64,000 nt of DNA from Lasiosphaeris hirsuta (GCA_030549175.1 JAUKUA010000004.1:4278001-4342000), one strand, 5' to 3'. Counted from the first letter of the stretch, positions 22,109 through 35,484 are shown. Translations and numbers: made by a program. The notes: generated by a model not told the origin, from the sequence alone.

Positions 22109-24171
22109 ATGATGAGGCTCTCCGCCCTTGCCATCCTCTGCCTCTGGGCAGCTGGCTTCGAACTCGTATCGGCCGGGCCGCCACCCGCCGTCCCAGCCCT
22201 TCGGGTCCGAGATGCCCCCGGAATATCAACCGACCAAACCCTCAAACACCTCGCACGGAGTCTCAACGCCGTCAGGATAGAGGGCAGAGATACTTCCTTT
22301 GCCAGCAACAAGACGGTTCTCGACACCACTTGGAGTGGCGCAACGCTTCTGAAGCAGGGCCCGTTCGTGATCCCCTCGTTGGCAATGCACTGTTGAAGAC
22401 TGACCCCCTTGAAGATCAGGCGAGAGGAGGAGAGCTGCCGCCGGAGGTGCTTTTGATGTCGAGATTGTCTGCCAGAAATGCTACATCAAGGGCGCTGCGT
22501 CGGCTTCCCTGACGGTGAAGGGAGACGTCGGCGACACCATCTCGAATTACACCACCTCGGTCATGAGCGAGGTGTTGAATGTGACCGAAGTCGTGTTTGA
22601 CGCGGTTGGCGACACGGTATTGAACTTTCTCGCCGATGTCGTCACACTCGAGGCCTTTGAGGATGGCCACGACATCGAATTTCCGACCCTCGACGTCGAC
22701 TTCGACTTGGATCTGAAGCCCCTGCCGGGCGTTTCCGTCAAGTTCCAGTTTGAAGACGGCTTTGAGCTATACATGCTGCTGAACACCAAGCTCGGAGCCG
22801 GCGCGACCTATACCCTCAACCTGTACGGCTCCAAATCGCCCCTCGGCGTCGCCATCGGCAGCGATATCACAGCCGGTGTTGCCGTCGTCATCGATCTCAT
22901 TCTCGATGTCGGCACTGCGATTGATATGAGCTCCGGTTTCCATTTGAAGCTAGATAAGGGCGTCGGATTCGAACTCAACATGTTCAGCCAGAACGTGTCA
23001 AACGTTGCCTTGTAAAGTGCCCCACCACTCACCCCTCGACCCCCCTCGGCTGACAACCCATGAACAAGTCCCGGCGGTCAATTCGAGTTCCTCCCCGTCT
23101 CCATCGTCTCCTCGGGCGTCGTCCTCAAAGGCATACTCCGCGTCGGTCTCAAACTCGGCCTCGAACTCGACGCGGGCGGCATCGCCCCCGTACTCGATAA
23201 TACCATCTTCAACATGGAAGCCGGCATTGTCGCCGAAGTCTTTGCCAACGTCGCCGAGTTCATGACCAACGTGACCGGCCCCGCTCCCGCGCCCGATAAC
23301 TCCAAGCCCGCCACCAACCCCTGCGACCTCAACGTGGTCGAAGCCTACCAATTCGCCCTCGGCGCCGCAGCCGGCGCCACCGTCGCCGTCGGCTTCCAAA
23401 CCTGGGGCCCCATCGCCTCCGAATCCACCCCTCTCTTCTACACCACCCTCGCCTCCGGCTGCGCCGTCCGAAAACCCCTCCCTCCCACCGCACCACCGGC
23501 CCCGCCCGGGCCCACGACTCCATCCCCCACCAGCGCCGCCACAAGCACCTCGGGAGGCGGCGGCGGCCTCTTCGGTCGCCAGCCAAGTCTCACCACGACC
23601 ACGATAACCACGACCGTCATCTTCACGGGCGAATCCTGCAAGTCCTCGGGATTGATCAACTGCCCCGCCTCGTTGCAAGTCTCTTCAACCTACAAATCCA
23701 CCATGACTCTGATCACGGCGCTGCCGTCGGGTGCGAAGCCTACTTTCCCAATCACCAAGGTTGCGTCGGTAGAGAGTCCCGTGGCGTTCGGCAGCGCGGT
23801 TCAGAAGATGGTGTCTTCTTCGGGAGTGCCGACTTCTTTTGTGCCAGGGCCGACGGGTGCAGCCAAGGTTGTGAAGGGTTGGTTGGAGGGGAGTACGGGG
23901 GCGCTGGGGAACAAGGTGCTGCTTGGGCTGGTGGTGGGTTTGGGGGTGCCGCTGCTGGCGGGCATCGTGTGAGTATTCTTTTTGGCTTGTGAGGTTGTTG
24001 AGTTTGATGAGTGTGATACTAACGGTGAATAGGTTCTGTTGTATCAGGCGGAGACGATCTGGCGCTGTTTGGTCAGATAGTTCGAGCCCGAGGATGGTAG
24101 ATATGAATCGGGCGCCGTCGTTTAGCCCAGGGGAGCATAAGGAGCCTATGGTGAGGGTTCTAGAGCGGTGA
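22109..24171 (+). CDS. large secreted single-pass membrane protein, DUF7223-like
   Basis: Exons: 22109 to about 22366, about 22425-23011, 23069-23968, 24033-24171. The last two introns (57 and 64 bp) have clear donors, CTGAC/CTAAC branch points and acceptors and keep frame; the first intron's borders are uncertain because several acceptors fit. The protein (about 620 aa) starts with a signal peptide (RLSALAILCLWAAGF). A beta-rich extracellular domain follows, including a CQKCYIKG motif and alternating hydrophobic strands, resembling fungal surface proteins with DUF7029/DUF7223 domains (from memory, not searched). Then come a Pro/Ser/Thr-rich linker, a C-terminal membrane helix (VLLGLVVGLGVPLLAGIV), and a short basic tail beginning CCIRRRR. 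It probably sits at the plasma membrane or cell wall. Function unknown. Confidence 0.7.
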
Positions 24172-25580
24172 GAAGTCCAAAGTGGTGTTCAGTCTTCCAA
24201 TGTCGTTCCGTCAGCGTCGGGATCTTCCTCTATTGTCTGACTCTCGGTGGCGGGTAATTATGGCACCAATCATAGGTGGGCTAGGAAGCGGACCCAGGGG
24301 TCTTCCGGGGAGAAGCCAATTGTATTACCGTATCAGCGTCTCTAAGGTTCTGCTTGGCGATCCTTTTCCGGACAGCGAGTTAAGAGAATTGGTGTCTGGC
24401 CCTTTAAGGGGCCTTATCTACCTATAGTACGCGGACGGGATATTATAACGCTCGGAAATAGACCTCGAAATAGACCTCTTAATGGCCGTTATTTACGACG
24501 TAGAAAATAGCCGTCTTAGGGGCTTAGCAGTAGGTACGGTTGCGGCCAACAGGAGCAATGAGCCGACAGATCTCGCACTCATGCCCCATATATAAGTGGC
24601 TGTCAGAAGCACTGCACTTTTGATGGGGATTGCAATTGTGTGATCTCTGGCAGAGCTAGAGACCTTCGTCTCTTATAGAGCTCCTTGCCGCTGTAGAATA
24701 AGCCTTATAGTAGCTTAGCTAGCCACACAGCCACTCTATTTGCCTTGCTCAAGGTTGACTGTTGTTGCCACTATCGTGGCAATGCTAACGCCCTCAATTC
24801 TAGCAGTTTCCACCCTGGTCTATCTTACAGCCCTCAGCAGGCTGGCCATAGCGCATTGGCGAGTATATTTAGCGATTATAGAGCTTTGAACTTCATATTT
24901 CAACAGCTCAATAACCTGTTGATAATAAAGGGTATATCTTGGAAAGTAAAAGCAAATGGCCGTTGTCTGCCTATTACATTTTTCGTGATTTTTTTCTAAC
25001 TATATATTCTTCTGGAATTGTTGAATGATCCATTGGTCGCCTGGTTCATTGGGGAGTGCATAGATTTATATAGATACCTTACCTACGGAGATACCCTTCT
25101 AGGAAACCCAGATGGATGTAAAGTCTATACCTGGTACCTACAAACCTCTCAACTTGAAGAAAGAGTTCCGCGCTACTGAACTACATACTTGCGTTCTTGA
25201 GAACCTATGACACCTTTTCCACATTCCAATGCTTTGCTTTTGTATAAGAATTTATTTTCATAGACGAGTAGGTAGCAGTTACTCTTTCAAGATTACATCC
25301 TCTCCCGTCAATGTGGTATCTCCAACCCAAGTGAAATCCAGCAAACTCCATCACTCAGACTCTTCCAGCACTTCAATATCTTCCAGTTGAATTTTGAAAA
25401 CCCAAAGTGAAACCCAAAACACTCTCCACCATAAGAAAATGAAGACCTCTATAATTGTTGGGCTCTTCGAAGACATGTATCAAAACCAAAAAGAAATCCG
25501 GAGCTGAACCCCAGCTCTTGAAATCCATTTCCCTTTCCATTCCTTCCATCATGACCATCCGTAAGCAGCGCCCATCTAGC
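24172..25580. other. AT-rich, gene-poor block
   Basis: It begins with GC-moderate sequence, then becomes AT-rich with frequent TA dinucleotides (about 24420-25200), consistent with RIP-decayed repeat DNA. No coding frame is supported. It contains a 44-bp segment shared with 31439-31482. Confidence 0.4.
24601..24644 (+). repeat. dispersed 44-bp repeat, copy A
   Basis: It starts TGTCAGAAGCACTGCACTTT and ends CAATTGTGTGAT. The same segment occurs in the same orientation at 31439-31482 with only a few differences. Flanks do not match, so it is probably a remnant of a larger decayed element. Confidence 0.7.
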
Positions 25581-25662
25581 ATTTCATACCGGACGTCTTC
25601 AAGTGGGTATCTCCAGCGATAATTTCGTACCGGACATATTCAAGTGGGTATCTCCAGCGATA
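25581..25662. repeat. tandem duplication of a 41-bp unit
   Basis: Two adjacent copies with three differences; both contain CAAGTGGGTATCTCCAGCGA. They lie in the presumed 3' flank of the HeLo gene. Confidence 0.8.
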
Positions 25663-25985
25663 AGAAAACCGAAATCCAACCATAAGCTGCGGGATTGCTC
25701 CCTATCTCGATAGACGAAACGAGAAAGAAAAAGAAGAAAAAAGACAAGAGAAAGCAAATCTGAACCGTCAAATGACCCCGTAAAAACCCTTATCGTACAA
25801 ACTGGCGCTTTGTAAGCCAGAGCCCTATGTGTCTGTGTTTTTGTTGTTAGCAGTGAAATTTCGGTTCCTGAGAAAAAGAAAGGTCTTTCAAGGGATCCCT
25901 TGGTGCTTGGTGTCGAAATTTTCTCCCTGGCAAAAAAAAAAAAAAAAAAAAGAAAAGGAGGAAGTCCAATCGTAAATCCACGGGC

Positions 25986-26812
25986 CTAGAAAGTTGGTAT
26001 CGAAGTGTCGCCATAGAAAAAAGATGGAACCTCCGGAGGGGTCCCTTCGGCAGGTGACCTGTTCATATTAGCTATTGTAGTATGTTCGACTCTAGATGGG
26101 GTTCCATACCCCGTTAAACAGACCGTCGGCGGCCCCGAAGGAGGTCCAGCAGAAGGAGGAGAATACCGCAGTCTGTCACTGGCGGCACCGAGCAGGTCCG
26201 GGTACAAGAGACCCAGCGCATTCGTAATGTCCATCAGCCCATCGATGATCCTCTTAACCGTCCCTACGACGGCCTCGAGCTTCTGCTGGTCGAGCAGTGA
26301 CCACCTAGTAGCGGTCACAAACGACGAGCCCAGCCGGGTCTGCCTGAGCCGAGCCCTGAGCATGCTGCCGAGCCCGGACCGGGGGCCGGACACCACGACC
26401 GAGCCGTGCTCGGGCAACGAGTACCGCCCGGCAATGACCTCGGCCCTGTGCAGGAGCTTGCGCAGATTATGCAGGTTCGCCTCGATCGTTGGCCGGACGT
26501 CGGACCGGCCAATCGCCGCGCGGTACCTCGCCGTCGCCGTCGGTTGTCCGTCCCCGGGCGCGAGGCCCATCGCCCTCCCCCATATCCGCAGCCGAGTTTG
26601 CTGGAGGGCGAGCTTTTCATGCCATCTGTCAACAAACTCGCTGAAAACAAAAATACGGTAGGATAGGATGGATACTCCCTCACCTGATCGTACAAAATGT
26701 CAAAGTCCTCGCGGAACCCCCTCGCGCGCGCGACGAGCTCGAAGTTGTCGATGCAAGCCTTGACCAGCCCGGCCAGCCCCAGCGTCCCCACCACGAGGCC
26801 CACGACCTCCAT
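25986..26812 (-). CDS. HeLo-domain protein, 258 aa
   Basis: Two exons on the minus strand: 26812-26676 and 26625-25986. The 50-bp intron (GTATCC..GACAG) restores the expected VREWHEKLALQQTRLRIWG reading. The N-terminus (MEVVGLVVGTLGLAGLVKAC) is the hydrophobic first helix of the HeLo fold, the pore-forming, cell-death domain of the HET-S prion-inhibition family, and residues to about 200 fit that helical domain. The C-terminal 50 residues are Pro/Ser/Thr/Gly-rich and disordered. In HET-S-like proteins this tail can carry an amyloid signalling motif; here a loose N...YGD pattern is visible but not convincing. No partner NLR gene lies beside it. The likely role is incompatibility or programmed cell death at the membrane. 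Confidence 0.7.
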
Positions 26813-28640
26813 GTTATCGTCGGTGGCCTATTGTGCGTGGCTGGTGGATTCCGCACGGTGAATCGCCCTGGGGAGCATGGTGGCGCTGTCGCTGCCGTGA
26901 AGCATGGGACATTGTCGTGTCGACTGTCGAGTAGTGCCGTCATGGACTGACTGGCCGGGTAGGTCAAGGCTTCGGTTGAGCCCGAGTTTTATCACTATCG
27001 GCGATGTTTCTTTTTTATTAAACCAGGAGCGTGTCAATTGCCCTGCCCGGTTTGCTTGGTATCGGTGTGCTGAGTTTTTGATGTTGCTAAAGTCGAGATC
27101 TGACGCGAGTTGAAGTTGGGAAAAGGGGACAAGGCTCGCTGAATGCGGGGACGACTTGAGATTGATGGGATGCACGGGCTTTGCATAGCCACCGGAATTC
27201 GGCTACAGATACGGATAATTCCATCCTGTTTCCTGATCCGACTCTTTTTCTCGTGCAGCCTGCTTCAGCTCTGTGGCGTTCAGCTAGCCGCCGAGTCCGT
27301 CACTGCGCACTACCATCGCCGGCTTTTTGCACTACCGTTCCCATACATAACCTGGTCTTAGTTAACCCTGGGCCTGGCAGAAAGGGTACATCCATAAAAT
27401 ACTGCCGTGCTGTTCAAAGCCACCTTTCAGCCACCTACCCTCCCCAATACATGTGACCAGTTGCGGGCAACGCAGCTTAACCTTGCACCTCTCAACCCCA
27501 CCAAATCGCAACAACACCATCAACGAACCAACTTGGGCACCAGGGCACCATCCAGGGAGCCAACGCTCCAGCCGATCAATCCGGGAGCCAAGGTATCCCA
27601 ACTCTCGGTCGCAACGCTAATGAGCGTCAGGAGAATACATGATCAGTCTTGGCAGGGACAGATCGACCATCAGGGGTATTAGCAAAGCTCGTTGTCGCGT
27701 TAACGGTTCTTTTAGTAGTAAGGAGTAATTAAGATTTGGTCTGCAACTGTATCTACATACCACACATTGTCTGGATTGTCTTGCACGTGGTTTCCACCCG
27801 CCACTAGAGCCATGGACCGCCCCGCTGTTGGTCCCTCCTTTTTGCTCATTCCAGGATCGGAATTCCTTTTCCTTTCCTTTTAAGATAGATTAATACAGAC
27901 CTAATTACCACACGTGTGTTATGTCTGTTGCTCCCAACAGATTGTCATGTATCAAAGCAATGAATACATCAACAGGTTAAGCGTACACCCCCTCGTTTTT
28001 ATTGAGCCCCATAGGTAGTTAGCTAAGCTTTGGGTTATTTTATCTAACTATCTGCAATTACACCACCATAGCACTAGGAAATAATAATAACTGAACTAGA
28101 AACCTTTTGCTGCATCCCATAATGCCGCTCGGAGTCTGGATGAGTGTCTGGTCAGGGGGGCGCAAAAATCGAAAATCCAGGCGCGATGGTGGTACATTTA
28201 GGGGGGGAAAACTGTCAATCTTCAGTCTGGGTAAGTGAGTCAATTCCGACAGGCTGATTTGATAGGACTCTCATGGCACCCGCTGGACGCGCTGCTTCAG
28301 TTGGGCGGCATGTCAGGGGCGGGGCCAGCTGGTCAGCAATTGGATCTCCATCATCATCATCATCATCATCAAGGTCGGTACTTGGAGCCTGTCATCCAAT
28401 GTTAATGCCGTATGACCGCGAGCCGCAAATTCAAGTGGCTGCTTCTCCACATTAGATAAGGTAGAGCGGGGATCCTTTTGACCCCTCATTACGAGGTGTT
28501 ATCAAGGTACAAGACTACAGGCGCGGGATAGCCATGATTGACTACTTGCTAGTTCAACACGGCCCACAACCCCAATTTTGGCAGATGAAACACGTCATGT
28601 TCATTATTCAGCGACTTGCGTGCGTTGCCGGCACTGTGTG
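26813..28640. other. long intergenic region
   Basis: No gene is supported. It includes the presumed HeLo promoter, a stretch at 27400-27680 with an open frame of doubtful meaning, AT-rich DNA at 27860-28080, and a (CAT)7-type microsatellite at about 28350-28373. Confidence 0.4.
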
Positions 28641-28647
28641 TATATAG
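28641..28647 (+). promoter_or_regulatory. TATA box of the old yellow enzyme gene
   Basis: TATATAG lies 78 bp upstream of the chosen ATG (28719), which supports that start over an in-frame ATG-like codon further upstream. Confidence 0.45.
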
Positions 28648-28718
28648 GCCGCCGAGTCTCTCAATACATTGCTTCCTTCAGTTCTCTCTCTCCAAAACAA
28701 CCCAAAACAAAAATCGGA

Positions 28719-30098
<1,380 letters not shown>

Positions 30099-30734
30099 GA
30101 GTTTCAGTAAGCCTTGTCTACTGTCGAGAGAGCGTTCAAGTCAAAATATTGCGCTCGAGATCCACGTCAAGTGTTATTCCTAGCCGCTCGACTATCTTAC
30201 GAGAGCATGTTTTGCTGTATGAGGCTCCTATAGTGCCGATCTGTGGCCGACATGCAGGGCAATCGTGAATGAAGGTGTTAGGGAGGGAACGTGGAGGGCA
30301 GGAGTGGGATCCTTGGGTGGGTGGTCGGAATTATTATCAGTTGAGCTTGCAGAGCCGCAAAACAAACTCGATATTGGAGAGTTGTCTGTAAGACCCTATT
30401 GACTACCTGATGTAGGTAGCTACCCTGTCCTCTGACAATCTCCGGGAAGCGCTTAATCCCGAAGCCAACAAAGGATATCGCTCTTGACCCACTACAACAG
30501 AGCGTTCGGCGCCGACTGTCACACTGGGAGCTGCTGTTATCTAGCAAAGATGAGGCTATTCCCAGTGCTCGATCCGGTGCCCAGGCAGCTCCCATTGAGA
30601 TAAAAGATGATGGGGAGGAAGAGGATTATATCCAACCAGTGCGGGAGGCCCATGGTGTCCTTTCGCTGTTCTCGGCTGTTGGCTTGTGCTGCCTTTCCCT
30701 GATCGCGAGATTGCCATCAATGATATAGGTTTCT
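30099..30734. other. intergenic region
   Basis: 3' flank of the oxidoreductase. No gene is supported; a CTACCTGATGTAGGTAG palindrome-like motif lies at about 30403-30419. Confidence 0.35.
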
Positions 30735-31270
30735 TTGCGAGCGTTGCAGCGCTGTGATAGATTCGAAGAGCCTGAGCACTTTTATGGGAATTGTGGTGTT
30801 TTTAACTGGGCTGCAAACCAAGGTAAGCCGGCTTCCATCACTCGCCTTTCTTTCCTTGGTGCCATATTGAGGACGCTACCCAAGTCTCAGGCTACTCTGC
30901 GGGAAAAAGCATCGGCTTTGCAAGAGGGTCAGAACCACTTACAGCCTTCACTACGTGTCGAGGCAGCTAAGTCTCGGCGGCAGAGCTCAGAGCAGAGAAT
31001 CTACGACTTGGAGACGAAGGCATACGAGAACGAGCAATACATGCGCATTCGGCCACAGCTATCCCAGCTTTTCAGCGAGGTAATCACGCACGATGGCACC
31101 ACAATCAACATGGGGGAGCCCTGATTATATTTGAGGTATTACAAACTAAAGGAAGAGAAGGATATTCCAGTCGAGCAATACTGCGTCTCATGTATAGTTA
31201 GGAAGAAGTTTAAATCCGATTTATATCGAGACGATATCTTTAAAAGAGCTAGTACGCCCTTTGCTTAATA
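30735..31270 (+). pseudogene. decayed coding frame, possibly transposon-derived
   Basis: A frame runs from 30735, stops with TGA at about 31122, then stays open in the same frame to about 31265. The second half has a coding-like composition (Lys/Glu/Tyr/Asp-rich with a Cys pair, QYCVSC). A coiled-coil-like segment lies near 30960-31060. No family is recognised. The surrounding DNA becomes AT-rich, consistent with a RIP-degraded repeat. Confidence 0.3.
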
Positions 31271-31438
31271 TAGGCTATGATGCCGTCCTTAACGAAGATG
31301 GCGATTCCGCGCACGATACAAGGAAAAATGCCCTATTAATATCGTAAGAGTTTAGAAAGAAGACTATGGTTTAAAGTATTATTTTGCCACCCCTGGTTCT
31401 TTAGACTTTTATCGCCAATTAAGAAATTTGCTGGAGGA

Positions 31439-31482
31439 TGTCAGAAGCACTGCACTTTTGATGGGAGTTACAATTGTGTGAT
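31439..31482 (+). repeat. dispersed 44-bp repeat, copy B
   Basis: Matches 24601-24644 in the same orientation apart from changes in the middle (GGGAGTTA for GGGGATTG). Confidence 0.7.
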
Positions 31483-31599
31483 TGTATTGCTTGTTGCAGT
31501 CTTGGGTGATGGCGGTTGTTGTCGACACAACACGCCCTCTCATGGCCGAGTGAGTTTTGGCGGTCAACGCGAGCCTTCCAGAAGTAACGTCAGCTGCTG

Positions 31600-32130
31600 A
31601 CCCATGAGCCATGGAGGTCGTCATTGGGAGCGTTCCCTCCTCCTTTTCTCACCATTTCAAAGCCATTGGCTGCCAATTGCAAGTTTGGCATCTAGGTTCT
31701 GCTCGTAAGTGCGTGCAGTCGCTTTTCCAGGAAATGAGACATCTTGGCCAGCGCGCCGTTGAGGGGGAGCCGGTCACCGTCGATCGTGTTGTCCCCATAA
31801 TTACAGTCCGGCTAGCCGTGGTCGAGAAAGGCAACCGCTCGGGCATAACGGCGCTACTTTGCCAATGCGCGAATCGGCCGGGTGAATGAGACGTAATTGG
31901 CAACATCGAGGGGTCACCAGTCGTGACAGGTACTCGACCAGGCGTTGCGTCACTGGGGTCGTGGCGATGCCAAGGAACGAAATCAACGTCCCGATGGCGG
32001 CGACGTGTCTCCAATTGAACAGCTTGTGTCTACCGCTTGTTCTTGGGCTGCAGCATCATCAGCATTGCTGCGTGCAAAGCTTGGAGTCTTTTCTGCTTTA
32101 CCCCACAATAGGTGCTAACAAATCTATCTG
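31600..32130 (-). pseudogene. possible DUF3176-like membrane protein relic
   Basis: On the minus strand the segment around 32020-31920 reads AAIGTLISFLGIATTPVTQR, which resembles the membrane segment followed by D/TPFTQQ in fungal DUF3176 proteins. Further similarity then appears in another frame. It is a GC-rich island between AT-rich blocks. The assignment is from recall of one motif and is weak. Confidence 0.25.
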
Positions 32131-32437
32131 AGCCAGACGTCTTGCATCTATAAACAGAAGCCCACGGTGTTTGTTCCGCCTCTCGCCATGACAACTAAGC
32201 TATTCAACGTCACTGTAAAAGATGTGGGAAAGTACGGGGACGAGATTTATTAGCCGTGATGTCATCGCTGCCTGCACAGCATGGAAAATAGTGGATTCCC
32301 CTTAGTCGAAACAGCCGGCCGCATTAACCACCCGACAACGTACGAATCGCATCCCAATTGAACCGCGGGCAGACGTCATACCACTTTGTTGGGCCGAAAA
32401 GCACACTGGAAGCGGGCAGCCCAGTTCGTGTTAGGGG

Positions 32438-32445
32438 TATATAAG
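32438..32445 (+). promoter_or_regulatory. TATA box of the GPI-type surface protein gene
   Basis: TATATAAG sits 157 bp upstream of the ATG at 32595, followed by a CT-rich leader. Confidence 0.45.
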
Positions 32446-32594
32446 CCTCGTCTTTCTGATCAACTTCCTAAACTAGTATTCCTCACTTTTCACACAAATT
32501 GCACACCTTTTTTACGAGCACTTACTTGCCACTTTATAAACGCCGCATCTAATCCCATTCCTATTTAATTACACATTCAAAGATAGCCCTGACT

Positions 32595-33067
32595 ATGCAT
32601 TACACTGTCATCGTTACGACGCTTGCCGCTTTGGCTGCAGTAGGTTACCATTCTAGCTCTACTCTAACATTACATTCAGACCTATACTGATAGTATTTCG
32701 GTAGGCTCAAACGGCAACCATAAGCAACCCAATCGACATCAGCTCGATAGCCTCCAAAGCCACTTCGGCGATCTCGTCCATCAAGTCAGCGGTCACGTCA
32801 GAGGTTAGCTCGATCACCAACGACGCCACCAGCCGCCTGTCGTCGTACTCGTCAGAGCTCGCTACGGCCACGGGGTCGGATCGGGACTCCATCACCAAGG
32901 CCATCGCCTCGCTCACCAGCTCCGTCAGCTCGCGCGTCAGCTCCGTGTCTCAGAGCGCCAACTCGGCTGTTTCCACCGCGACCAGCCCTAACGCGGCGCC
33001 GATGAAAACTGGCGCTATGGCTGTCGGCGCGCTATTCGGCGGCGCTGCGGTCTTGGCTAACTTGTAA
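32595..33067 (+). CDS. serine-rich GPI-anchored-type surface protein, 135 aa
   Basis: Exons 32595-32639 and 32705-33067, with a 65-bp intron (GTAGGT..GGTAG, phase 0). Exon 1 is the first part of a signal peptide (MHYTVIVTTLAALAA). The mature part is a Ser/Ala/Thr-rich heptad-like segment (alternating SSI/SSV and Lys/Asp), probably helical and O-glycosylated. The C-terminus has the layout of a GPI signal: small residues SPNAAP, a short spacer, then a hydrophobic tail (MAVGALFGGAAVLANL). It probably sits on the cell wall or plasma membrane. The antisense frame over exon 2 is a shadow of the repetitive codons. Confidence 0.72.
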
Positions 33068-33804
33068 TAAATATTTTTAGACTTCTGGAATTGAACATTC
33101 ACTAGAAATTTGGTCTTGAGGGCAGATTGTTGGGATTGGGGCCGTCCCAGGCGCACAGGCAAACCACACAGAATGCCGCGCCTGCACAGGCCAACGGGCC
33201 CATGTTCCAGCCCACCACCTATTTCCTCCGCGCAGATGCAAGCCCATTTCCTTCATCTTGTATCTGCCCTACTATCCAAAGCAGATAGCAATACAACGCA
33301 CTGCCTCCCAACACCGATATTGTGCCCTAAATGGTGGTGCCTTGTGATGGGTATACAGTGCAGTAGTCGGTTCTGATCCCGTGTCCTGTAAGCCAGCAAA
33401 TGAAGTCGAAGTTCAATCGATTTCGTGCCTTGCAGTTTTCAGATCACGGTCGTTTTCAAAAGGTAGAAACGATGAAATTGCAGGAAACTACCCTCTCTCG
33501 TCAAAAGCCTTTTGTACTACGGTTGCCGGGGAGTTTGTGAGCAAGATCTCCAAAACAGAGTACTAATAAGCCAAGATTTTGATGGGCCCACATCGGCAGA
33601 CTCCCCGCCCCGGTGGTGTGTGTTGTGTGTGTGGAGTGCAGACATTGGTGTGACCCAATGGCTCAAACATTTCCCCTAAAAAAAAAAATACGCGCCTTCC
33701 TTCGTTCAAACGTGCACCCTAGGACCAACGAGCAATTCCCATGAGGCAGTCAGCTCAACGCCCTTCCCTTGAAGTTCTCACCAAATCTCACGGACCTGGG
33801 CCGC
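33068..33804. other. intergenic region
   Basis: Between the GPI-type gene and the convergent peptidase gene. Nothing supported beyond an A run at 33677-33690 and a GT-rich tract at 33613-33635. Confidence 0.4.
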
Positions 33805-35484
33805 CTACTCCAAAAGACCAGGGCAAGACTTGAAAGGGATCGAAGCAGCACAGTTCGCCGCACTGGAAGTCCCATTGGCAGGGAGTTTCCCACTGCTGAA
33901 GTACTCGCGTATGATTCCCGCGGTGCAGTTGCTCGTCGACGTCAGCACCGTAGCGTGCCCATAAGATTCCTGCACCACCACGGCAGACCCCCTGTGCTGG
34001 CGCGATAGCGCATACGCATTCGCTAGCGGCGTCGCAGGGTCGTAGCGATTCGACAGGATCAGCAGTGGCACCGAGCTCTCGAATGGTCCGCTAAAGGCAT
34101 CCTTGGGCGCAAACTGCCAGTCGACGCACGTCAGCAGGATGCGCGCCTAGGGCTCTCCCGCAGTGCTGGACTGTTTCCCGAGGTAGTCGACCTCTTCTCG
34201 GGCCCACGACACGCTGCGCACGCGTTGGGCGGCTGTCGCGGCCGAGTCGCCGCAGAGGACGCCAAACGTCGCCTCGCTGCACCACGGGCAGTCGAGCGGG
34301 ACATGGGTGGGGGCAAGTCTGGTACAGAGGCCGCCGCCGCTGGCGAGGATCGTTGTATGGTTTCCCCCCAGTATAGACTCGGCCGGTGCGGCGCCTAAGG
34401 GCTCGAACGAGCACACGGGGCTGTAGAGCGCCTGCCGGATTGTCTCGCGCATGACCGACGACGTCAGGAGACGGACGCGTCCCCCCTGTACTGCAGGCAC
34501 GGGGTTCGTCTCCAGGGATCGGATAAACTTGTCGACGAGTTTTCGGACATTGGCAGCGCTCTGGTCTTGCCCCTGGCGCAGAGGGCAAGAAGCTCCGGCA
34601 TCGAAGCATGTCTGGTAAAAGTAGTCGGCGACCGCCTCGGTATCGTCCAGGTTCTTCCTCCACGACCCGCTGCTAAAGTTGCCGGCGTCTGCCACACTGT
34701 CGAGGACCATCCTTCCCACGCGGTCTGGAAACATGGTGGCGAAGGTGTTGCCGAGGTACGTTCCGTACGATACCCCGAAATACTGGAGCTGGGCTTTGTG
34801 TGTGCTATTTCCCCGGCCTGAGTTCCTTGAGCTATCCACCCGCTCCACAATCTCGAGCATGTCCCGAGCAACCGACGCCGTCGACATGTGGGCCAAGATA
34901 TTGCCTCGTCCAAGATTCTGCTGGCCACAGAGCTGCCCGAATCCTACTGCAGCCTGGTAGTGGAGATTTAAACCGACATCTCCCGACCCGATCAGCGGCA
35001 TGCCGCCCTGTTGGACAGCATCCACCAATCGATTGAGATCGTCAGTGTAACAGCTTGCGCTGGGGGTTGTCCTCCCTATACCGCGGGGATCGAAGCCGAG
35101 AATCTCGTAGTGCTTCTCGCCGTCCAAGATGCCCTGGAGGTACTTTCCAAAGAGCAGAACCATCTCAGTCCCGGCTCCGCCAGGGCCTCCAGGGTTGATG
35201 AGTACCGTACCGCCGAAGGACGGATCTGTAGAGGGAACCACGGCCGGAAGCGTGGCAATGCCGATGACGGCCCACGACGAAGACGCGTTGTCGGGCTCGG
35301 TCCAGTCCAGAGGGACTTGCAAACGGGCGCATCTATACCCGTTGTAGCACTCGTGATACTTCAAGTCCCGCGATGGGGTAATCGAAGTCCAGTTGAAGTC
35401 GGGGATGTCTTCCGCCAGTCCTCTTTTGCTGAAGGCTGCCCCGACTAGTAAAAGCACTGCCCTTCTCAGGGAGACGGACCGCAT
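33805..35484 (-). pseudogene. TAP-family secreted serine peptidase interrupted by one in-frame TAG
   Basis: Reads as one frame from ATG 35484 to the stop at 33805 except for a TAG at 34147-34149. It is an alpha/beta-hydrolase of the tripeptidyl aminopeptidase type (S33, with a TAP C-terminal domain): signal peptide (SLRRAVLLLVGAAFS), oxyanion region NPGGPGGAG, DPRGIGRT, nucleophile Ser in GVSYGTYLG (codon 34768-34770). The stop comes before the catalytic Asp (NRYDPATPL, codon 34039-34041) and His (SYGHATV, codon 33955-33957), which are still intact downstream. The truncated product would therefore be inactive unless the stop is read through or is a sequence error. Homologues usually have Trp there (TGG to TAG). 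An upstream in-frame ATG at 35577 also exists. Confidence 0.8.

Noticed and set aside
22998..23678. Minus-strand Gly/Arg-rich frame of 226 codons
   Set aside because: Antisense to exon 3 of the surface protein gene; glycine richness is the complement of Pro/Ala/Thr codons.
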